A stretch of 38,972 nucleotides of DNA from Bryobacterales bacterium (GCA_027459465.1 DAIDIH010000341.1:1-38972), one strand, 5' to 3'. Shown: positions 14,858-24,593, numbered from the stretch's first letter. The notes: generated from the letters alone by a model not told the origin. Program-made: numbers and translations.

Positions 14858-15964
14858 ATGGTTGTTGAGACGAAGTTTGCGCGCTTCGATTCGATCACGC
14901 TCGATTCGGGAGTGGCGCTGGCCCCGGTGGAGGTGGCTTACGAGACGTACGGCGCGCTGAACGCGGCGCGGTCGAACGCGATTCTGATACTGCATGCGTT
15001 TTCGGGAGACGCGCACGCGGCGTTTGAGAACGCGGAGGGGCAGGAGGGGTGGTGGGCGAACGTGATCGGTCCGGGGAAGGCGTTCGATACGGACCGGTAC
15101 TTCGTGATCTGCGCGAACGTGCTGGGGGGGTGCCGTGGGACGACGGGGCCGGCGACGGTGAACGCGGCGACGGGGCGGCCGTATGGGATGACCTTTCCGG
15201 TGATCACGATCGGGGACATGGTGCGGCTGCAGAAGATGCTGATCGAGCGGTTGGGGATCGAGCGGCTGCTGGCGGTGTCGGGCGGATCGATGGGGGGGAT
15301 GCAGGCGCTTCAGTGGGCGGTGATGTATCCGGAGGCTGTGGCGGCGGTGATTCCGATTGCGACGACGTCGCGGCACAGCGCGCAGCAGATTGCGTTCAAT
15401 GAAGTGGGGCGGCAGGCGATCATGGCGGACACGGACTGGAACAGCGGGGATTACTATGACGGTCCGAAGCCGGCGCGCGGGCTGGCGGTGGCGCGGATGG
15501 TAGGTCACATCACTTACATGAGCGACGCCTCGATGCGGGAGAAGTTCGGGCGGCGGTTGCGGGGGAAGGACGAGTTCGGGTTCGATTTTTCGGTGGATTT
15601 CGAGGTGGAGAGTTACTTGCGGTACCGCGGGAGTAAGTTTGTGGAGCGGTTTGACGCGAACTCGTATCTGTACATCAGCAAGGCGATGGATTACTTCGAC
15701 CTGAGCGCGGGGCATGCGTCGCTGGGGGATGCGCTGGGACAGACGGCGGCGCGGTTTCTGGTGCTGAGCTTTACGAGCGACTGGCTGTATCCGAGTTATC
15801 AATCGCTCGAAATTGTGCGGGCGCTGCGGAGCCGGAACCGGGACGTGGCTTACTGCGAACTTACGTCGAATTACGGGCATGACGCGTTTCTGGTGGATGT
15901 GAGGGAAGAGAGCGAGCTGGTGCGGGGGTTTCTGGCGAGCACTTACGCGGAGATTGCGGCATGA
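14858..15964 (+). CDS. metX: Homoserine O-acetyltransferase
   Basis: A 368-residue alpha/beta-hydrolase that transfers acetyl (or succinyl) from CoA to homoserine in methionine synthesis. The nucleophile elbow is SGGSMGG (S144), with D308 (FTSDWLYP) and H341 (NYGHDAFL) completing the triad. The N-terminal HAFSGDAHA (oxyanion) and GGCRGTTGP segments are family hallmarks. The ATG at 14,858 gives the standard length. The stop overlaps metW by four bases (ATGA). The 90 bases upstream are extremely G-rich without a clear promoter. Whether acetyl or succinyl is used cannot be decided reliably from sequence. Confidence 0.93.
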   Translation: MVVETKFARFDSITLDSGVALAPVEVAYETYGALNAARSNAILILHAFSGDAHAAFENAEGQEGWWANVIGPGKAFDTDRYFVICANVLGGCRGTTGPATVNAATGRPYGMTFPVITIGDMVRLQKMLIERLGIERLLAVSGGSMGGMQALQWAVMYPEAVAAVIPIATTSRHSAQQIAFNEVGRQAIMADTDWNSGDYYDGPKPARGLAVARMVGHITYMSDASMREKFGRRLRGKDEFGFDFSVDFEVESYLRYRGSKFVERFDANSYLYISKAMDYFDLSAGHASLGDALGQTAARFLVLSFTSDWLYPSYQSLEIVRALRSRNRDVAYCELTSNYGHDAFLVDVREESELVRGFLASTYAEIAA

Positions 15965-16587
15965 GCGCGTCGTCGTGGGGGCAGGGGCCGCTGGTGAACG
16001 GGAAGCCGGGGCGGCGGGACTACGCGATTATCGGGGAGATTATCGAGGGCGGGGCGAAGGTGCTGGATCTGGGGTGCGGGGACGGGGAGCTGCTGGCATG
16101 GCTGAAGCGGGAGAAGCGCGTGGAAGGCCGCGGGGTGGAGATCGACCGGGACCAGGTGCAGAAGGCGATTGCGCGGGGTGTGGCGGTGTTTCAGAGCGAC
16201 ATTGAAGAGGCGCTGCGGGATTACCCGGAGGGGACGTTCGATTACGTGATTCTGAGCCAGACGCTGCAGGAGACGCGGGCGCCGGTGGCGGTGCTGCGGG
16301 AGATGCTGCGGGTGGGGAAGCGGGCGGTGGTGGGGTTTCCGAATTTCGGGCACTGGACGGTGCGGCTGGCGCATTTGTGGACGGGGCGGTCGCCGCAGAC
16401 GAAGCTGTTTCCGTATGAGTGGTATAACTCGCCGAACATTCACTTTTTGACGGTGACGGATTTCGAGTTGCTGGCGCGCGAGCAGGGGTGGAAGGTGGAG
16501 CGGCGGTATTTTCTGGGGCAGGGCGGAGTGGTGAAGCGGTTTCCGAATCTGATGGCGGAGTTGGCGGTTTATCTGGTGACGAAGTGA
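15961..16587 (+). CDS. metW: Methionine biosynthesis protein MetW
   Basis: A 208-residue SAM-dependent methyltransferase-fold protein of the MetW family. The SAM motif is KVLDLGCGDGELL (residues about 33-45), followed by GVEIDRDQV and later FDYVILSQTLQE and VGFPNFGHW, which are MetW signatures. MetW partners MetX in the methionine pathway of many Proteobacteria and is encoded next to it, exactly as here (four-base overlap). The downstream gene begins inside its stop codon (GTGA). Confidence 0.92.
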   Translation: MSASSWGQGPLVNGKPGRRDYAIIGEIIEGGAKVLDLGCGDGELLAWLKREKRVEGRGVEIDRDQVQKAIARGVAVFQSDIEEALRDYPEGTFDYVILSQTLQETRAPVAVLREMLRVGKRAVVGFPNFGHWTVRLAHLWTGRSPQTKLFPYEWYNSPNIHFLTVTDFELLAREQGWKVERRYFLGQGGVVKRFPNLMAELAVYLVTK

Positions 16588-17366
16588 GTAACAGTGCTGT
16601 AAGTGTGGTGGATTTGAGGGCCGAGGGGCTGGCTCTGTACACGAGCGGGTCGGTGGAGTTTGAGTCTGCGCTCGATGAGAAGCGGGACAAGTTCGCGGAC
16701 GATTTGCTGCCGTATGTGGTGTTGCTGGCGAACCAGACGGGCCGGGATGTAATTGCTTACTCGGTGCGGTGGATGGTGGAGAATGCGGCGGGACGGCCCG
16801 TGTATCACGAAGTAACTCCGTTTCAGTTCCGGTCGGTGAATCCGGTGGTGCTGCCGGCGAGGGCGGCGGCGTTTGTTTCGTTGATGCAGGGGATCGGGAC
16901 GGCGGGACTTAGTGCGAGCGAGGAGACGCGGCGGCACGCGCAGATGCTGGTGAAGTTTTATGAGGCGCAGCCTTCAATTACGGTGGCGCTGGAGGCGGTA
17001 ATTTTCGCGGATGGGTTGGCGCTAGGGGACGACCGGAATCACTGGATCCCGCGGTGGCAGGCGTATCTGGATGCGGACCGGAACCTTGCGATGGCGGTGA
17101 CGGGGGATGCGCCGCCCAAGGATGTGAAGCGGTATCTGGAGGAGTTGCGGGAGGCGGCGTGCGGGGAGAGCGAACCGCCGATTGAACCGGCGAACCTGGC
17201 GGGTTATGCGAACCGGGCCGTAGGTTATGCGGCGTGCTACACGCTGTGGAAGGGGTACTTCGCGTATCGGTTGCTGGGAGCGATCGAGGCGAAGGGGGAA
17301 GCTGCGGCGTTGGAGGCGCTACGGGCGGCGCCGCATTGGCGGGCGTATCCAAGAGTACATCGGTAG
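16584..17366 (+). CDS. Hypothetical protein in the met run
   Basis: A 260-residue protein starting with a GTG that overlaps the metW stop by four bases. There is no signal peptide and no recognised family. It looks soluble and mostly helical, with a beta-rich first part (LPYVVLLANQTGRDVIAY then a SVRWMVENAAG segment) followed by helices with several conserved-looking Trp and Tyr. The coupling to metW says it is co-transcribed; its role is unknown. It is followed by a 55-base gap containing a candidate promoter. Confidence 0.75.
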   Translation: MSNSAVSVVDLRAEGLALYTSGSVEFESALDEKRDKFADDLLPYVVLLANQTGRDVIAYSVRWMVENAAGRPVYHEVTPFQFRSVNPVVLPARAAAFVSLMQGIGTAGLSASEETRRHAQMLVKFYEAQPSITVALEAVIFADGLALGDDRNHWIPRWQAYLDADRNLAMAVTGDAPPKDVKRYLEELREAACGESEPPIEPANLAGYANRAVGYAACYTLWKGYFAYRLLGAIEAKGEAAALEALRAAPHWRAYPRVHR

Positions 17367-17409
17367 GGGTGTACCGGTAGGGCCGGGTTTGCGGCGGGCG
17401 CGGTTTTAG

Positions 17410-17415
17410 TACAAT
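17410..17415 (+). promoter_or_regulatory. -10-like TACAAT six bases before the acyl-CoA synthetase start
   Basis: TACAAT, six bases, then ATG at 17,422. A TTTGCG (17,388-17,393) lies 16 bases upstream as a weak -35. There is no ribosome-binding site between, so the transcript could be leaderless. Confidence 0.45.
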
Positions 17416-17421
17416 CGCCCC

Positions 17422-19008
17422 ATGTTTGTACCGCTCACACCGTTGCGGTGTCTCCACCGGGCCGTGGATCTTTTCGCGAATAAGACCGGGGTGGTCTGCG
17501 GCGAGAACCAGTTCACGTACGGGCAGTTTGGGGAGCGGTGCGAGAGGCTGGCGTCGGCGCTGGTGAAGATGGGCGTGGAGGCGGGGGACCGCGTGGCGTA
17601 CCTGAGCTTCAACAACCACCAGTTGCTGGAGGGCTACTACGGGGTGGTGCAGGCGCGGGCGATCGTGATGCCGCTGAACGTGAGGCTTTCCAAGCAGGAG
17701 TTGACGGCGATCCTGAATCACTCCGGGGCGCGGACGCTTATGTTCGAGGCGGATTTCGCGCCGCTGGTGGAGGAGTTGAAAGGGGTGTGTCCTTCGATCC
17801 GGCACTATGTAGGAATCGACGGAGGGGCGGCGCCGGCGGATTTGAGCTACGAGGAACTGGTGGCGAAGGGGACGGCGGAGCGGGCGGACATTTTCACGTA
17901 CGACGAGATGGCGGCGGCGGAATTGTTTTATACGAGCGGGAGCACGGGGATGCCGAAGGGGGTGGTGCTGTCGCACCGGACGCTGTATCTGCACGCGCTG
18001 TCGGTGGCGACGATGTCGCAGGACGTGGAGGCGATGGTGGACCTGCACACGATTCCGCTGTTTCACGCGAACGGTTGGGGGCGGCCGCAGACTTCGACGA
18101 TGCTGGGGACGAAACAAGTGATGGTGCGGCGGTTCGAGCCGGTGCAGGTATTCGGGTTGATTGCAAAGCATAAGGCGACGGACATGAGCCTGGTGCCGAC
18201 GATGGCGAACGCGCTGTTGAACTCGCCGGAAGATGCGCGGTTCGATTTGTCGAGCCTGCGGAACATCATGCTGGGAGGGGCGGCGTCGACGCCGGAGTTG
18301 ATTGCGCGGATGGAGGCGAAGTTTCAGTGCAATGTATTCGCGGGGTACGGGTTGACGGAGACGTGTCCGGTAATTACAAGCGGGCGGGACAAGTGGCCGA
18401 GTTACCCGAGCGATGAGGAGCGTTGGCGGAGGCGGGCGATGGCGGGTTGGCCGATCCCGAATGTATCGATCCGGGTGGTGGATCACGAGATGAAGGATGT
18501 GCCGCGGGATATGCGATCGATCGGGGAGATTGTGGCGATGGGCGATCACGTGATGGACGGGTACTTCCACGAGGCGGAGGCGACGCGGGCGGTGATGAGC
18601 GGGCGATGGTTTCACACGGGAGATATGGCGGTGTGGGACGAGGAAGGGTACATACACATCGTAGACCGGAAGAAGGAGATCATCATCAGCGGGGGGGAGA
18701 ACATATCTTCGCTGGAAGTGGAGAAGCATATCTTCGCGCATCCGGAGGTGTTTGAGTGCGCGGTGGTGCCGGCGCCGGACGAGAAGTGGGGCGAGGTTCC
18801 GGCGGCGATTGTGGTGAGGAAGGCGGGTTCGACTTTGACGGCGGAGCAGTTGCTGGAGTTTCTGGGGACGAGGCTGGGGCGGTACAAACTGCCGCGGATT
18901 ATCGAGTTTTCCGACGAGCCTTTGCCGAAGACGGGGACGGGGAAGATCCGGAAGATGGTTTTGAAAGAGCGGTTCTGGGCGGGGAAAGAGAAGCGAGTGC
19001 AGGGCTGA
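17422..19008 (+). CDS. Acyl-CoA synthetase (AMP-forming, medium/long-chain type)
   Basis: A 528-residue ANL-superfamily ligase that activates a carboxylic acid with ATP and loads it on CoA. Motifs: P-loop YTSGSTGMPKG (170-180), YGLTET (309-314), GRWFHTGDM with the ADP-binding Asp, DRKKEIIISGGENI (hinge) and the C-terminal PKTGTGKIRK with the adenylation lysine. The closest characterised relatives are fatty-acid CoA ligases and the dicarboxylate/cinnamate type; chain length cannot be judged. It is followed without a gap by prmA. Confidence 0.9.
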   Translation: MFVPLTPLRCLHRAVDLFANKTGVVCGENQFTYGQFGERCERLASALVKMGVEAGDRVAYLSFNNHQLLEGYYGVVQARAIVMPLNVRLSKQELTAILNHSGARTLMFEADFAPLVEELKGVCPSIRHYVGIDGGAAPADLSYEELVAKGTAERADIFTYDEMAAAELFYTSGSTGMPKGVVLSHRTLYLHALSVATMSQDVEAMVDLHTIPLFHANGWGRPQTSTMLGTKQVMVRRFEPVQVFGLIAKHKATDMSLVPTMANALLNSPEDARFDLSSLRNIMLGGAASTPELIARMEAKFQCNVFAGYGLTETCPVITSGRDKWPSYPSDEERWRRRAMAGWPIPNVSIRVVDHEMKDVPRDMRSIGEIVAMGDHVMDGYFHEAEATRAVMSGRWFHTGDMAVWDEEGYIHIVDRKKEIIISGGENISSLEVEKHIFAHPEVFECAVVPAPDEKWGEVPAAIVVRKAGSTLTAEQLLEFLGTRLGRYKLPRIIEFSDEPLPKTGTGKIRKMVLKERFWAGKEKRVQG

Positions 19009-19755
19009 GTGTTTTCGCTGCTGCTGAAGTGCGGTCCGGGGGAGATGGAGCGGCTGAGCGAGGAGATCTGGCTGCTTGGGGCGGACGGGGCGGTGGAGGA
19101 AGCGGAAGGGCTGAGGGTGTTTTTCGGCGACGACTCGCGGGCGGGGGAAGTTACAAGTAAGTTAGTCAGTTATTCGCCGGTGTGGCAGGCCGAGGCGGAG
19201 ATCGACTATGAGGGACGGGCGCGGGAGTCGTTTCCGGCGCTCGAGATCGGGAGTAAGTTCTTTCTTGTGCCGCCGTGGAGCGAGGCGGCGACGCCGGAGG
19301 GGCGGCTGCGGCTGGTGGTGGAGCCGGGGATGGCGTGCGGGACGGGGTGGCATCCGTGCACGCAGTTGTGTCTCAAGGCGATGGAGGAGTTAGTAAGTCC
19401 GGGAGCGTCGTTTCTGGATGTGGGTTGCGGGTCCGGGATATTGTCGGAGGCGGCGCGGCTGCTTGGGGCGGGGCGGATTGCGGCGTGCGACGTGGATGAG
19501 GAGGCGGCGGGGATTGCGCGGGAGAAGTTTGGGATCGATGTGTTTGTGGGGACGATTGAGGCGGTGAAGGAGGGGAGCTTCGATGTCCTGGCGGCGAACA
19601 TCAGCGCGGAGGTGGCGGGGGCGATTGCGGGGCGGGCGGTGAGGGTGGCGCGGGCGGTGATTTTGTCGGGGTTTGAGGAATGGGAGGCGCCGATGCTTCC
19701 GTTCGAGGCGAAGTTGCGGCGGGGTGTGGAGGGGTGGTGCGCGGTGGTGGGGTGA
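19009..19755 (+). CDS. prmA: Ribosomal protein L11 methyltransferase
   Basis: A 248-residue methyltransferase matching PrmA, which trimethylates ribosomal protein L11. It starts with GTG directly after the stop of the preceding gene (no spacer), so translation is probably coupled. Motifs: VEPGMACGTGWHPCTQLCLK corresponds to the family DPGLAFGTGTHPTT signature, FLDVGCGSGIL is SAM motif I, and AANISAEV corresponds to motif IV. The substitutions (W for T before HP, S after ANI) and the short N-terminal domain make it a divergent member. A different protein substrate is possible. Confidence 0.8.
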   Translation: MFSLLLKCGPGEMERLSEEIWLLGADGAVEEAEGLRVFFGDDSRAGEVTSKLVSYSPVWQAEAEIDYEGRARESFPALEIGSKFFLVPPWSEAATPEGRLRLVVEPGMACGTGWHPCTQLCLKAMEELVSPGASFLDVGCGSGILSEAARLLGAGRIAACDVDEEAAGIAREKFGIDVFVGTIEAVKEGSFDVLAANISAEVAGAIAGRAVRVARAVILSGFEEWEAPMLPFEAKLRRGVEGWCAVVG

Positions 19756-19767
19756 AGGCGAAGCGTG

Positions 19768-20784
19768 TCAGACGGCGCGGCGGGTGGAATCGCGGGTCAC
19801 GACGGCTGGCTCGATCAGCACGCGCCGGGACCGCGGGGGGTGCTTGGGCTTGATGATGTCGAGAAGGAGTTTGCCGGCGCGTTCGCCGATGGTGACGCTT
19901 TGCTGGTCGATACTGGACAGGGGTACCCGGAGAGACTTGTCAAAGTGGAGATTGCCACAGCCAATCACGGCGATATCCTGTGGAACGCGGAGACCGGAGG
20001 CGAGGATGGCGTCGATGGCTCCGATGGCGATGGGATCGTTGTAACAGAAGACGCCATCCGGGGCGGGATCGAGGCGGAGCAACTGATGCATGGCCCGGAA
20101 GCCGCTGCTCCAACTGTCGCTGTCGGCGGAGCGTCCGGTGACGACATAGTCTGGCCGGGGGCGGAGGCGATGTTGCACCAGGGCCTGATTGTAACCTTCG
20201 AGCCGGCCGATGGCAGTGCTAGTAGCCGGGCCGCGAATGTGGGCGATCCGGCGGCAACCGACGGAAATCAAGTGGCTGGTGGCGATTTTTCCGACTTTGA
20301 TATCGTCGACGCCTACGAAATTGGCGCGCAGGTCCGGAAAACTCCGATCGAGGAGAATGAAGGGAACGCGCTGATCGATGATGTGCCGAAAGCCGCCGGG
20401 GTTATGTTGTGTGGATGCGATGAGGAGCGCATCGAGGCGCCGGCTTAACAGGCGCGCGATCTCCTGTTTTTCGAGTTCGAGATCCTCTTGCGAGGAGGAG
20501 ATCAAGAGGCTGTAGTTCTTTTTGCGGAGGACGCGGGATATGCCGGTGGCGACCTCGGCAAAAAAGGGATGAACGAGGTCAGGGACGATAAGGCCGGCGG
20601 TGTAGCTTTTTCCCGTGACGAGAGCGCGGGCGGCGGGATTTGGCTGGTAGTTGAGTTCCTTGACGCGCTTGAGGACGCGGCGGCGGGTTTCTTCGCCGAT
20701 ATCTTCGTGATTGCGGAGGACCTTAGATACCGTGACGATGGAGACGCCGAGCTCCCGCGCGATATCTTTCATTGTTACGGACAT
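19768..20784 (-). CDS. LacI-family transcriptional repressor
   Basis: A 338-residue regulator: N-terminal helix-turn-helix and hinge (VTMKDIARELGVSIVTVSK, then LNYQPNPAARAL), followed by a periplasmic-binding-protein-like sugar domain. Members respond to sugars or related metabolites. The gene is convergent with prmA and divergent from the TonB-dependent receptor across a 338-base gap with a strong promoter and a dyad at its start site. Control of the receptor operon is the natural guess. The effector cannot be read. Confidence 0.92.
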   Translation of the reverse strand: MSVTMKDIARELGVSIVTVSKVLRNHEDIGEETRRRVLKRVKELNYQPNPAARALVTGKSYTAGLIVPDLVHPFFAEVATGISRVLRKKNYSLLISSSQEDLELEKQEIARLLSRRLDALLIASTQHNPGGFRHIIDQRVPFILLDRSFPDLRANFVGVDDIKVGKIATSHLISVGCRRIAHIRGPATSTAIGRLEGYNQALVQHRLRPRPDYVVTGRSADSDSWSSGFRAMHQLLRLDPAPDGVFCYNDPIAIGAIDAILASGLRVPQDIAVIGCGNLHFDKSLRVPLSSIDQQSVTIGERAGKLLLDIIKPKHPPRSRRVLIEPAVVTRDSTRRAV

Positions 20785-20949
20785 TTAATTAGTAGTATTA
20801 CGCATATTTGGACGATGCCTGGTTAGGTTCCCAGCCTCGCGAGGAGCGAAGCGTACAAGGTGACTATACGGGCGGAGGCGGGTTTTGGCAAGTCCTTCGA
20901 TCGGGAAGATGCCCTGAATCGAGTGAGCCGTTTGAGGATAAAAATTCTC

Positions 20950-20978
20950 TTGACAGGTGGGCGGGGCGCTAGTAGAAT
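20950..20978 (+). promoter_or_regulatory. Near-consensus sigma-70 promoter for the TonB-receptor operon
   Basis: TTGACA (20,950-20,955), a 17-base spacer, TAGAAT (20,973-20,978). The start point would be near 20,985, giving a leader of about 138 bases before the receptor ATG. The rest of the 20,785-21,122 gap shows no further gene; the part next to the repressor (20,785-20,830) is AT-rich and may hold its promoter. Confidence 0.75.
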
Positions 20979-20985
20979 CACGCTA

Positions 20986-21002
20986 TAGTTAACGCTTAAG
21001 TA
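20986..21002 (+). promoter_or_regulatory. Candidate LacI-type operator at the transcription start
   Basis: An odd-length dyad TA-x-TTAA-CGC-TTAA-x-TA centred on 20,994, overlapping the predicted start point. LacI-family sites usually have a central CG and symmetrical AT-rich arms, and repression from this position is common. The link with the adjacent LacI gene is inferred. Confidence 0.5.
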
Positions 21003-21122
21003 ACCGTACTTTGTACGGGGGAGCTGGGCCGGGCTGCGCTGTTTCCGGCAGCGGCAGAGGGGTGGTGTTGGGTTCTGGCCCGGGTCCGCGGGAAGAGACT
21101 TTCAGAGTTCAAAGGAGATGGT

Positions 21123-24100
21123 ATGGCGCCGTCGGCTGGGTCAGACACATCGCACACATCGCGGGTTCGCCGCTTGGCAAGCCTTGTGGTTCTCGCGGGA
21201 ATGTTGACGCTCCCGCGCGCGACGGTTTTTGCGCAGGAGGCGGCGGCGACGGTGAACGGGGTTGTATCGGATCCGACCGGCGCCGCGATTCCCGGGGCGA
21301 CGATTGAGTTGAGGAACGTCAACACGGGAGTGCTGCGGACGACGACGACGAACACGGACGGGAACTATCTGTTTCTGAATGTTACGCCGGGCGCATACAC
21401 CATGAGAGCGTCGGCCCATGGGTTTTCCCCGGTGACGCAATCGCAAGTGACGCTGCAAGTGAATCAGACGGCGACGTTTGATTTTCACATGAAGGTGGGG
21501 CAGGAGCAGCAGAGCGTGACGGTGTCGGCGACGGCGGCCGGGGTGGAGGCGGCGACGTCGGAACTTGGTGTGGTGGTGGGGACGCAGCAGGTGAATAACC
21601 TTCCGTTGAACGGGCGGAACTTTACGGAGTTACTTACGATTACGCCGGGTGTGACCAACATCAACCGGGACCAGAGCGGCACGGGGGCGGGATCGGGCGG
21701 CGGCGGGTTCGTGGGGTCGGCGATCGGCGTGGCTTCGTTCCCCTCGATTGACGGAGCGCGGGTGCGGAGCAACACGTTTCTTCTGGACGGCGTGAACGAC
21801 CTGAACACGTTTCTGACGACTTACAATTTTGCGCCGATCGTGGACGACATTCAGGAATTCAAGGCGCAGAATCATAGCGACCAGGCGGAATACGGCGGGG
21901 TGATGGGGGGGATCATCACGGTGGTGAGCAAGTCGGGTACGAACGACTACCATGGGACGCTGTGGGAGTTCCTGCGCAATTCGGCGATGGACGCGCGCGG
22001 GTTCTTCAATGCGGCGCTGCCGCCGCTGCGGCAGAACCAGTTTGGGGCGGCGATCGGCGGGCCTTTGTCGATTCCGAAGGTCTACAACGGGAAGAATCGC
22101 ACGTTCTTCTACGGCGCCTACGAAGGGTTCCGGGAGCATGTGTCGAACGAGGGCGGGACGCTGGGGCCGACGGCGGCGATGCGGACAGGTGATTTTAGCG
22201 GCGTTGGGGCTACGATTTACAATCCATACAGCACGAGTTACGATGCGGCCACGAATACCTATTCGAGGGCCCCTTTCCCCGGGAACATCATTCCGAGCAG
22301 TCTGATAAGCCCGGTTTCGTCGCTGTATCAGAGTTTGGTTCCGCAAGCGGGGACGCTGCTGAACGGGAACAACATTTATCTTCCGGAGCGGAGTATCACG
22401 ACGAACGACACGGGGCAGATCCGCGCGGATCAGTATTTTGGGAATTCCGACGAGGTGATGTTCCGCTACAGCCAGTATGAGGAGTCTCTGCTGGTGCCCA
22501 ACGGGGTGATCGGGGCCAACAACGACGACATTTATGGCCATAATTTCACGATTCACGAGACCCATACGTTTGGGCCGACCTCCGTGCTGGAGGTGTATTT
22601 CGGGCGGAACTACGGGTTTGACAACGAAGTGGCCTCGGTGCCCGGCATGAATGCTTCGTTTCTGAGCCAGTTGAATAGCCTGGGCATGAACTCCACCTTC
22701 GAGACGCTGAACGGGAAGGAATATGCGCCGATGATCAATTCGATCAGCGGTTATTTGTCGTGGCCCAACTCGGCGCTGCAGGGGACGACCCTGGCCGATG
22801 TGTGGCAGTACGGCGGGAACTACACGAAGATCATTGGCAAGCACACGCTGAAGGTGGGCGGTGATGTGGAGACCAACAATTTCCATTCGCCGATCGGCTA
22901 TGACACGATTTCCTTCGCTACGGCGCAAACGGCCGGCCTAGGCGCGCTGCAGGGCATTGGAGGCAACTCGTGGGCTTCTTTCCTGCTTGGGGTTCCGAAT
23001 GGGGCGTCGCTGCGGAACGTCAACGAAGTGGCGAACGGCGGATGGATGGATGGCGCCTATATTCAGGACCAGTGGAAAGTGACCAACCGGCTGACGGTGA
23101 ACATGGGGCTACGGTACGACCTGCGGCTCTGGCCGATTTACGGCGCCGGGAAGGACCTGTACACCGGCGATGCGAATGCCGTTACCGGCACTTATTATCT
23201 GACGGCAGTGCCTCCGAATTGTTCGGCGACGGTTGGCGCGCCTTGCATGCCGAATGGCATCTATGCCGGAAAGCCGGCGGCGGGAGACACGGTATCGCAG
23301 TATCCGGACCCGTATAGCGGACTTCCGCCTCATGTGCAGGTGGCCGGATCGAACCATGCGATTCTGAACAACGATTTCGGCGACTGGTCCGGGCGGCTCG
23401 GCCTGGCGTACCGGATCACGGACAAGATGGTGGCGCGAGCGGGCTACGGCCGGTTCTACGACATGTGGGGCGGGACGGTGCAACTGGCGCAGAATTTTGG
23501 CGGTAACTGGCCGGCGGTGGCGACGATCAACAACCCAAGTCTTAACCAGAACATGGTCACGGCGCCGATGACGAATCCGCTGAGCCTCGGTGGCGGTGGC
23601 GGGTTGGTGTATCCTGTTTCGACGTTCTCCGAGGTGAGCCAATGGATGGTGGACCCGAACTTCAAGACTCCGTACATGGACCAGTGGAACTTTGGCGTGC
23701 AGGACGAAGTAGCGAACAACACGGTGTTGGACGTGAACTATGTGGGTTCGGTGGGCCGGCGCCTGGATTGGGGCCCGGTGCAGAATGTTGCGACACCGGG
23801 GCCGGGTCCGGTGGCGGCGCGGCAGCCGTTCTCGTACATGCTGCCGCAGTGGTTCGACCAGAGCGTAGGGAACAGCCGGTACAACGCGCTGCAAATTTCG
23901 CTGAATAAGCAGGCGAGTTCGGATCTTTCGTTCCAGCTTTCCTACACACTTTCCCGGTCGATCGACGATGGCTGCGGGATTGGGGCGCTGTGCAACATCG
24001 AGAACGTGTATAACCGCACGGCGGACGTTCAGCTCTCGGACACGAACCAGATGAACAATTTCGAGGCTGCGTTCACGGCTAACTCGCCCTTCGGGACGCA

Positions 24101-24584
24101 CATTGGCAGCGGCAATCGGTATGTGCGAATGTTCGCGGGGGGGTGGGCGCTGAACGGGATTGTGAGCCTACATTCGGGGTTGCCGTATACGGTGTATGCG
24201 AGCACGGCGATTCTGAACAACGGGGGATACAACAATGAATGGGCGAACCAGGTGGGAAACCCCGGGGCGGGAGCGGGGACGGTGCAGCAGTGGTACAACG
24301 TTTCGGCGTTTGCCAATCCGTCTCCGTACACGTATGGGAAGCAGGTGCCGAACTCGCTGACATCGCAGTTTGGGGAGGACGTAGATCTTTCGTTGTTCCG
24401 CCAGTTCCCGATCAGCGAGACGAAGTATTTCGAGTTCCGAATCGAAGCGTACAACGTGTTTAACAACGTTGTCTTCGGGATCCCGAACCAAAACATCGAT
24501 AATCCCAATCCCGGCGTCATTACGGGCGCGGCGCCGGCCACGCTGCCGCGGCAGTTGCAACTGGGCCTGAAGTTCTACTTCTGA
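21123..24584 (+). CDS. TonB-dependent receptor, Oar-like, with carboxypeptidase-regulatory N-terminus
   Basis: A 1,153-residue outer-membrane protein. The ATG at 21,123 follows AAAGGAGATGGT, a good ribosome-binding site. A signal peptide ends near VFAQEA. Residues about 40-130 form a CarboxypepD_reg domain (VNGVVSDPTGAAIPGATIEL). The plug follows (NNLPLNGRNFTELLTITPGV, later the FLLDGVND and FKAQNHSDQAEYG-like segments) and then the beta-barrel, ending in Phe (QLQLGLKFYF), as required for BAM-assisted insertion. Such Oar-like receptors are greatly expanded in Acidobacteria and take up oligosaccharides or other large substrates in few tested cases. It is the first gene of the CRTAC1/TPR set. 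Confidence 0.92.
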   Translation: MAPSAGSDTSHTSRVRRLASLVVLAGMLTLPRATVFAQEAAATVNGVVSDPTGAAIPGATIELRNVNTGVLRTTTTNTDGNYLFLNVTPGAYTMRASAHGFSPVTQSQVTLQVNQTATFDFHMKVGQEQQSVTVSATAAGVEAATSELGVVVGTQQVNNLPLNGRNFTELLTITPGVTNINRDQSGTGAGSGGGGFVGSAIGVASFPSIDGARVRSNTFLLDGVNDLNTFLTTYNFAPIVDDIQEFKAQNHSDQAEYGGVMGGIITVVSKSGTNDYHGTLWEFLRNSAMDARGFFNAALPPLRQNQFGAAIGGPLSIPKVYNGKNRTFFYGAYEGFREHVSNEGGTLGPTAAMRTGDFSGVGATIYNPYSTSYDAATNTYSRAPFPGNIIPSSLISPVSSLYQSLVPQAGTLLNGNNIYLPERSITTNDTGQIRADQYFGNSDEVMFRYSQYEESLLVPNGVIGANNDDIYGHNFTIHETHTFGPTSVLEVYFGRNYGFDNEVASVPGMNASFLSQLNSLGMNSTFETLNGKEYAPMINSISGYLSWPNSALQGTTLADVWQYGGNYTKIIGKHTLKVGGDVETNNFHSPIGYDTISFATAQTAGLGALQGIGGNSWASFLLGVPNGASLRNVNEVANGGWMDGAYIQDQWKVTNRLTVNMGLRYDLRLWPIYGAGKDLYTGDANAVTGTYYLTAVPPNCSATVGAPCMPNGIYAGKPAAGDTVSQYPDPYSGLPPHVQVAGSNHAILNNDFGDWSGRLGLAYRITDKMVARAGYGRFYDMWGGTVQLAQNFGGNWPAVATINNPSLNQNMVTAPMTNPLSLGGGGGLVYPVSTFSEVSQWMVDPNFKTPYMDQWNFGVQDEVANNTVLDVNYVGSVGRRLDWGPVQNVATPGPGPVAARQPFSYMLPQWFDQSVGNSRYNALQISLNKQASSDLSFQLSYTLSRSIDDGCGIGALCNIENVYNRTADVQLSDTNQMNNFEAAFTANSPFGTHIGSGNRYVRMFAGGWALNGIVSLHSGLPYTVYASTAILNNGGYNNEWANQVGNPGAGAGTVQQWYNVSAFANPSPYTYGKQVPNSLTSQFGEDVDLSLFRQFPISETKYFEFRIEAYNVFNNVVFGIPNQNIDNPNPGVITGAAPATLPRQLQLGLKFYF

Positions 24585-24593
24585 GCGGGGAAC

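Noticed and set aside
16978-18741. A 587-codon minus-strand open frame.
   Set aside because: Opposite metX-operon and acyl-CoA synthetase coding sequence with strong motifs; low-complexity His/Arg/Pro content.
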